Both the position numbers and the translations under genes were made by a program. DNA of 64,000 nt from Bedellia somnulentella (taxonomy: Eukaryota > Arthropoda > Insecta > Lepidoptera > Bedelliidae). The notes beneath the pieces are model-generated. The model was given only the letters and a program-made list of their open reading frames with translations, was not told the origin of the DNA and made no database searches. Below are positions 59,101 to 64,000 of the stretch, one piece after another. Where the stretch lies: contig OY755173.1 of assembly GCA_963576735.1 (NCBI GenBank), positions 16,958,873 to 17,022,872 on the forward strand, read 5' to 3'. The stretch's first letter is position 1; every line of letters starts with the position of its first letter.

Positions 59101-61341
59101 TAGTGAGAAAATCACTTAACTGTTTATGTACCAGTCGTTCAAGTACTTTAGAGAGGAATGGCAGAATAGATATAGGTAGGAACAATAAAGTAAGTACGTT
59201 TTAAATTGTAGTATTGAGGTATTATAGTTAGAGTTATAAAGGGAAATGTCATATTTTTTTTATACTTAGGAACTTTTTGTTACTAAAATTAAAATAAACA
59301 ATCAAATTAAATGTAGGAAGGAACAATGAAGTAAGTACGTCTTAATTAACAACCAATCAGAGATGACGTGTTTATAGGGCACTGCAATCGACCAATCAGT
59401 GTACAGTATTCATAAAAACTGACATTTCGTTTCGGAGTCATACTAAACCAACTAGTTTTTTTGCAAAAAACCTAGTAAGATTAGAAAATATTATAACCGT
59501 TGTCTAATTATCCGGATTTTTGCAAAATCCCTAGGTTTTTTGCAAAAAACCTAAACATCAAATCATCCTACGACATATATATGTTACGGATAATGCTAAA
59601 AAGAGGAGTAAATTTAGGTTTACCCAGGTGGACTTAGTATAACCCACGCCTCTTGGGTAAAGTTCAAATAATAAGTAAAATAAATCTGGCCTTGTAATGT
59701 TCAAAATTTGCCTTATAATTAATAAAATGAAAATCCAAGGTTGTTTTATCATACATATACTCATGGCTATAAATCCCTAATAGGGGTAGTCCGGCTAATC
59801 AATAAGAATTTCTGCAGCCACTTTTTTAAGTTGAGTGGGGAAAAGATTATTTATTTATATTATATATATAATTTATTTATATACAAAAAAATAGGGTCAT
59901 GCAAAAATTTTGGTCACAGCTTGAAGGTTCCCTGCCTAAAGGAATATAGTCCTTGATCATCTTTGAGTTTAGTTACTATGTTGCTGTTTAGTGTCAGCTT
60001 AGAATAGCACTACGCAATTTCTTCCGGTGGGTGTACTTAAGAGGCAACTAGCGGTGTTGGGGCTTTAGTGGGATTTTGGGCGATGCGGTTGGAGGCCCAT
60101 CACCAACAACCTTTCAAAAAGTGGCTGAGGAATTTCTTTTTCCTTAGCTCTGGCTACCCCTTCTAGGGATTAATAGCTGTGAGTATATGTATCTATGAAT
60201 GTTATATCTATTTCTTGCCTTGCATTTCTCTGGATGCTTGTTTAGTAAGTTCCTTATGTCAGCACTGCCCATATAGGTCCCTATTGGGAGGCTCTAGCTT
60301 ACTTACCCTGAATAGGGAGATTCAGCAAAAGTTCATGCCTGCTTATTGCAGGTTGGCTGACGCCGATGCGCTCTGATTATTTTAATTTAATATATTGAAG
60401 TGATTCGAGCAATATCCTACCAAACTAAGCTAAGTTGGAGAAAAAAATAATTTGTGAAACAATTTCATATTTATTTGCAGTCAGCTGTTGAAGGACCCCA
60501 AAGTTCTATTTGCTGGCTACAAGTTGCCGCATCCCTTGGAGCACAAGTTTGTGTTGCGCATCCAGACCACATCGGATTACACTCCCCAAGAAGCCTTCAT
60601 GAATGCTATCACTGATCTAACTTCTGAGCTTTCACTGTTTGAAGAGAGATTCAAAGTACGACTAATTTCACTTACATATTTATCAATATTATCATTTTTT
60701 ACTCAAACCCGAAGGAGTTGGCTACTACTAGGGTACTAATACTTCTGAAGACCATGTGACTTTTTCAACTGATTCACAGAGTACCCACATTTTGTTTGTA
60801 AGAATTTAAGATGGGGGCCAATTGAAAGTAAAACACAGATAAGACCAGACTGTGTCTAAACTAGATGTGTTTCTAAGTCCAGTTTCTATATTCTTAGATT
60901 CAAATTAATGTGTTTTAAGCAGACACCCTTTCATTTTATTATTTGAGAAGAATAAATTTGGAATTGACTGTGATATATTCTTTCCAATCCCTCTCTTTTT
61001 CCCCCCGTAGTTATAGCATGTAGTTGGAAGACTGGTGATATATATAAAAATGACAGTACCCAACATCTTAAGCTGTAATATGCATCTTTTTTTTATTGTT
61101 GCAAAGTTACAATTGTAGTTAATAAAAATAATAATATACACCATGTACTTTTCAAACACTATAGATTTGCTTGTAGTATGACCTTTTTAAATAAAATTTT
61201 GAAAATGTAATAGAAATAGACTTTATGTAAATTGAGGCTTAGTATAAAATAAACCGAATGACAAGTGCGGCTTTTGTAAATAAAAGTATTTTTTGTTTGT
61301 TTCAGGAAGCAATAAAAGAAAAGAAAGAAGGTTTAGATTAA
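50082..61341 (+). CDS. Rpb11: RNA polymerase II subunit RPB11 (POLR2J-type)
   Basis: The CDS joins 50082-50134, 50213-50302, 60481-60655 and 61306-61341 and gives a 117-residue protein, the same length as human POLR2J. It begins [18 protein letters not shown], contains [20 protein letters not shown] (the RpoA/RPB3-11 dimerisation signature), then [39 protein letters not shown] and [11 protein letters not shown], and ends [14 protein letters not shown]11 forms a heterodimer with RPB3 that nucleates Pol II assembly, as the alpha dimer does in bacteria; it acts in the nucleus. All junctions are GT/AG and phases agree. The start ATG is chosen because the N-terminus aligns with the family from residue 1. 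Intron 2 is 10.2 kb and full of retrotransposons, while intron 1 is only 78 bp. A MITE ends about 160 bp upstream. Confidence 0.97.
50213..50302 (+). CDS. Rpb11: Rpb11 coding exon 2
   Basis: The acceptor is tatttcag and the donor is gtaagt. The exon encodes [14 protein letters not shown] through [12 protein letters not shown] and splits a His codon with the next exon. It holds the conserved NKEDHTLGN motif. Confidence 0.96.
51131..52812 (-). pseudogene. Jockey ORF2 C-terminal part: reverse transcriptase
   Basis: From the frameshift onward it encodes [19 protein letters not shown], then (counting from Met at 52750) [19 protein letters not shown] at about residue 160, [15 protein letters not shown] at about 227, [10 protein letters not shown] at about 286 and the catalytic [10 protein letters not shown] at about 316. 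Jockey-clade RTs are usually continuous with the endonuclease, so this is one ORF2 broken by an indel. The remaining 539 codons are open. Confidence 0.9.
52813..53826 (-). pseudogene. Jockey ORF2 N-terminal part: AP-like endonuclease
   Basis: It begins [20 protein letters not shown], then [25 protein letters not shown] and SSDHTPVIA, the active-site blocks of LINE APE-type endonucleases that nick the target. The frame drifts near 52875-52885: the expected continuation is in the next frame, so the protein ends early after LTKLQLS. Confidence 0.88.
53826..55160 (-). pseudogene. Jockey ORF1 (gag-like RNA-binding protein), one internal stop
   Basis: A frame starting at 55158-55160 is interrupted by TAA at 54786-54788, then continues in the same frame to 53826. 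The N-terminal part is Ser/Lys/Pro-rich and ends [10 protein letters not shown]. The C-terminal part starts [10 protein letters not shown] and contains the knuckles [27 protein letters not shown] and [18 protein letters not shown]1 proteins package the LINE RNA. The stop and the ORF2 start overlap as TAATG, consistent with termination-reinitiation. Confidence 0.87.
55163..55759. repeat. Large inverted repeat (arms about 270 bp) at LINE 5' end
   Basis: Arm 55163-55437 pairs with 55495-55759 (aattggcctagacctcgc versus gcgaggtctaggccaatt at the ends) with a 57-bp spacer and a few indels. The left arm is continuous with the LINE's 5' UTR. It could be a foldback element at the insertion site or an inverted duplicate of the LINE promoter. 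Confidence 0.85.
55760..56543. other. Intronic, no gene
   Basis: AT-rich DNA with a possible second repeat at 56100-56400 (ctacggttttttattagtac). A run of eleven C lies at 56466-56476. Confidence 0.4.
56835..57052 (-). repeat. tRNA-derived SINE (third family)
   Basis: On the minus strand, near 57050, gtccgtggccgagtggatag (A box), then gcgggtttgatccccgct (B box), gagcatatgtg and acacttgtagtatggg-complement sequence ending near gatctgtgtataatatgtc. This is the layout of common lepidopteran tRNA SINEs. Confidence 0.7.
57055..57430 (+). mobile_element. 5'-truncated LINE tail in TAA repeats (R4/Dong-like?)
   Basis: The frame 57072-57320 encodes [36 protein letters not shown] and [18 protein letters not shown], a C-terminal LINE module frequent in Lepidoptera. 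TAA repeats lie on both sides (57055-57072 and 57426-57438). Dong-type elements insert into TAA repeats; the clade is inferred from that and is uncertain. The adjoining sequence 57321-57420 is its 3' UTR. Confidence 0.65.
57421..57560 (-). mobile_element. LINE 3'-end fragment with TTATTATT tail
   Basis: On the minus strand: gggttgtctggaagagatcg, ctcttagtgataagaccgcc, ttttgtaatgtgcaataaag and a TTATTATT tail. This is a very common lepidopteran LINE 3' end; no coding part is left. Confidence 0.7.
57580..59180 (-). mobile_element. CR1/L2-group LINE, 5'-truncated, with open RT frame
   Basis: The minus-strand frame 59185-57854 (443 codons, no true start) encodes the RT from [15 protein letters not shown] through [16 protein letters not shown] (about residue 72), [20 protein letters not shown] (about 128) and the catalytic [11 protein letters not shown] (about 159) to a C-terminal [17 protein letters not shown] module. 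The endonuclease and RT fingers are missing. Motifs point to the CR1/L2/Kiri group. The unbroken frame suggests a fairly recent insertion. Confidence 0.85.
59749..59850 (-). repeat. SINE 3' part
   Basis: A minus-strand catacatatactcatggc tail, aggggtagtccggc and tgagtggggaaaagat. Confidence 0.8.
59982..60195 (+). repeat. SINE copy with internal deletion
   Basis: A plus-strand copy from tgctgtttagtgtcagc to agctgtgagtatatgtatc. About 35 bp between caacctttcaaaa and agtggctgagg are missing relative to other copies. It ends about 285 bp before Rpb11 exon 3. Confidence 0.88.
60481..60655 (+). CDS. Rpb11: Rpb11 coding exon 3
   Basis: The acceptor is ttatttgcag and the donor is gtacga. The exon encodes [19 protein letters not shown] through [16 protein letters not shown] sequence, the second half of the dimerisation fold and C-terminal helix. 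The donor is weaker than the usual gtaagt, but the protein match fixes the boundary. Confidence 0.96.
61306..61341 (+). CDS. Rpb11: Rpb11 coding exon 4
   Basis: After acceptor tgtttcag the exon encodes [11 protein letters not shown] and a TAA stop, in the position and length expected for the basic C-terminal tip. Confidence 0.93.
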   Translation, partial: EAIKEKKEGLD

Positions 61342-61394
61342 GCAATCAGTATTTTAAGCAATTTGTAAGGTTCATCTATGTTTTTGTGTTTGTA

Positions 61395-61400
61395 AATAAA
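61395..61400 (+). promoter_or_regulatory. Rpb11 poly(A) signal
   Basis: AATAAA lies 54 bp after the stop codon, preceded by a short AT-rich 3' UTR. Confidence 0.7.
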
Positions 61401-61945
61401 TATTATAAGTCAAATTAACATTTCTTTAAATTTTTACCTTGCCTGCACAATCAACATTCCAATTTCTATGAAAATTTCGTAAACTTTTGCATCTACAGAG
61501 ATAGTATTTATTTGAAATACTTCAATTTAAAGTGCAAAATAACTATTTTATATTTTGTCCTTTTTTAAAAAACATTTTGTATTATATTTGAAATACATTT
61601 TAAAGTGTATATTGCAATTTAAATATTCATTTTAAAATGCAAAATACGTTGTGACTAAATTTAGCCAATATTTTATTAGCTAAACGCATATACTGCAATA
61701 AAAAAAGGATTATTAAAATACTACACATCCCTACCTATTTCATTATCAGTAGAAAGACTTTTCGTATGTTGGGATGATTATCAGAACTCACCGAAGAAAA
61801 ATGAGAGATGATTCAAAGACCTGGTATTGTTAACACAATAAATATGACACGCATAAGTGATATTGGGCTAGGCATTGTATGTTTCCATTTCTCATGTTAA
61901 ATAACTAAAATAAAAAAAACATTAATTTTTGTCAAAAGTTATTCT

Positions 61946-62195
61946 GCTGTGCTGTGTAGTGTCGGCTTAGAATAGCACTACCCCTTTTCTTCCGGTGGGT
62001 TTACGTAAGAGGCGACTAACGGTATTGGGGCTTTTTAAGGGATTTTTGGGCGATGCGGTTGGAGACCCATCACCAAAAACCTTTATTTTACCATCTTTTC
62101 CCCACGCAACTTCCAAAACTGGATGAGGAATTTCAAATTCGTTAGCTCTGGATACCCCTTCTAGGGATTTATGGCCGTGAGTATATGGTATGTAT
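61946..62195 (+). repeat. SINE copy with target duplication
   Basis: A plus-strand full-length copy flanked by gttattct at 61938-61945 and 62196-62203. It lies about 600 bp downstream of Rpb11. Confidence 0.92.
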
Positions 62196-62203
62196 GTTAT
62201 TCT

Positions 62204-64000
62204 ATTTTGAATCTTCTACTGAACTGAACTGCTTGTTGAGTATTCGACTGCGTATCTCGTAAACTCCTAAAATTGCTTTTTGGGTGACTCTTGAGTTTTT
62301 TGATGAGGCCCATTGTAAGAGGCCATGCCATGCCTTATTTGACTGGCGAGACACATAGGTCAAAGTCTTTAGAATCTACGGTAGGCCGGACGAGAATGGT
62401 CGAGATATGGGGCTGATTTCCAAACGCTGCTCATCCGAGCACGTGGAAAGCTTAGAAGTAATAAGATGGGAGGATTTACGCAATATACGCAATGAATGTA
62501 AAAGTCCAGTCCACAGAATATTTAAAGTTTATGAATTCAATTGTTGAAATTATGTCTAAAAATTATATTCCCAAGCGGGTAGCAGTAGCAAAATTCATTC
62601 GGAATATCACGTGATATTTTACCATACTTAGTTTGCTTTTACTGGAAATGGCAGGTAAATAATTGCATTGCATATTTATAATCCATACTGGTATTTATAA
62701 AAACTTTGAAGTGTTTCTAAATGTGATATGATTTTTTTTATATTCACCCAAAAGACCTAAAAACAATTGGATGGTGTAACAATCTAGTTCAACTAGTTTC
62801 ATAGGAAAAAATAAAACAAAAGATAACTGCAATAACCATATAATAAAAGTCTTGCTTAAAAATGATTGGTGTTTGAATTACATCAATTAGTAGTAATATT
62901 AAAACAGAACAAATAAAACCTTATTTGATTCACTAAAACCAAAATACAACAACATTATTATGCTTTGACATTACGCTATGTAACAACAATTAGAACACAA
63001 TATTAGAACCATGATTTTATTATGATCACAACACATACAAATACAAAACTACTTGCCCCCTTTAATTAACGGCGAAATAATAATTATTTCATAGAAAGTT
63101 ATAAGTACAAGTACTCAGAATAGTAGAGTATGATTTGGAAAAACTGTCTGCTTTAGTTTATACACTGGAGTTTAGAGTTTCTAGAGATTTGATAATGTTT
63201 TAATGAAACAATAAGAAGTTAATGTTCTTAAGCAGAGGTGCTCTTTTGTATCTTAAAATAATTTTTAGGAGACATTTATAGAATTAGGTCAGATTTAGAC
63301 GTACTCAGTGTACACTAAAAAGCGACACCTACTATACTTTTAATAAATCATATTTGATAATTTTTAGTATATATTATTATTATCATCTTTTCATTTATTT
63401 ACCTTTTTTGTAAGTGTTATTTTTCAATTGGATTTTATTAAATTATTGGTTACCACTTCGGTTTAGTCTAACCAGAACTGGACTAATTATATCTATTTTA
63501 GAAAAACTACAAAACTCTTTACATGGTCATTACAAGAGGAAGGGGGCAAGCTAATCCCATTCTCAAAATGCGTTATTCACAGACAACGCAATTGAAAATC
63601 AATTCTCATACAATCCTATCTACCCATACAACCGTGAAACTAAACTAACATGCAATATTTACAAACAAAATTGTCCTAGAAAGATAACAAGACACCAGAA
63701 AACTGGTGAATAATAAATAATGGTACAGTCGTGTACAAGTAACAAAAGTGTTAACAATATTCGATTTGTAAGAGTTAGTTATTATTTTAAAATGTTTCCT
63801 CTTCATCACAGTTCTCAGTCGCGTGGCCGAACACTGGAACAAAAATATGTTTATTATATTGCTGAATGCGAAAATAAAATACAACCGTTAGTAGCTCAGT
63901 GGTCATCTGGCCTACAACATTGCGTTGTTTTGTCTATCATGCAGCTTATTAAAAAACAAACGCGAGGGGGTGAAGATTGTCAAAGTGACGTAAAACATCG
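62204..64000. other. No gene recognised downstream of Rpb11
   Basis: 62250-62500 is less AT-rich and may be a decayed retroelement (stretches such as gggctgatttccaaacgctg). The rest is AT-rich with no exon or RNA gene that can be supported. Confidence 0.4.

Larger units (their letters stand above)
56544..59581. mobile_element. TIR element split by nested insertions
   Basis: About 120 bp at 56544-56667 (tatatatgtcgtaggatgat, ggttttttgcaaaaa, tccggataattagacaac, actagttggttta) recur inverted at about 59455-59581. A MITE-like element appears to have received the SINE, the Dong-like fragment and the CR1-like LINE. A direct repeat (tattgagatattatagctag at about 56741; similar at about 59212) flanks the inserts. 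Confidence 0.72.

Noticed and set aside
63886..63960. tRNA-like gttagtagctcagtggtcat
   Set aside because: An A-box-like start, but no B box or acceptor stem can be folded; not a tRNA gene.

Overview
This is an AT-rich insect nuclear window, almost certainly from a moth or butterfly. It carries intron-split animal genes with canonical GT/AG splice sites and a dense load of lepidopteran-type repeats. No prokaryotic, organellar or viral gene set is present. Only two host genes can be supported, both on the + strand. (1) Syntaxin 1A (Syx1A), the neuronal plasma-membrane Qa-SNARE, runs from before 14181 to 39910 or beyond. (2) RNA polymerase II subunit RPB11 (POLR2J-type) runs from 50082 to 61341 and is complete in four coding exons.

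The Syx1A locus is the most interesting part. After constant exons at 14181, 33126, 33309 and 34324, the gene offers two 111-bp versions of the exon encoding the C-terminal half of the SNARE helix (35552-35662 and 36385-36495). It then offers three 78-bp versions of the exon encoding the transmembrane anchor and stop (37044-37121, 39624-39701, 39833-39910). All junctions are phase 0, so any SNARE version can join any anchor version, giving up to six proteins. The first switch point falls directly after the ionic-layer glutamine. The 5' exon or exons (residues before about 37) were not found and probably lie upstream of the window.

Layout: 1-14180 is intron or intergenic DNA with TE fragments. 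14181-39910 is Syx1A, including an 18.8-kb intron full of SINEs. 35.1-45.2 kb is almost free of recognisable repeats and may hold a long 3' UTR ending near 44.9 kb. 46235-48137 is a DNA transposon with 28-bp terminal inverted repeats, TA target duplications and a DDE transposase remnant. 48.47-49.1 kb is a jockey-like RT tail. 49431-49922 is a Harbinger-like MITE just upstream of RPB11. 50082-61341 is RPB11, whose 10.2-kb intron 2 holds a nearly complete Jockey-type LINE, a 270-bp-arm inverted repeat and a nested cluster of SINE, LINE and TIR elements.

The most abundant repeat is a SINE of about 250 bp (about 20 copies or fragments). Its 3' end (a small CCCC/GGG hairpin, then a GTGAGTATATGTATG tail) matches the 3' end of a LINE family also present here, which suggests a SINE-LINE partnership. 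Five copies have clear target-site duplications. A second, tRNA-derived SINE family with a TTATG-repeat tail is also present. All functional and family statements come from reading the sequence and knowing the protein families; no database search was run.
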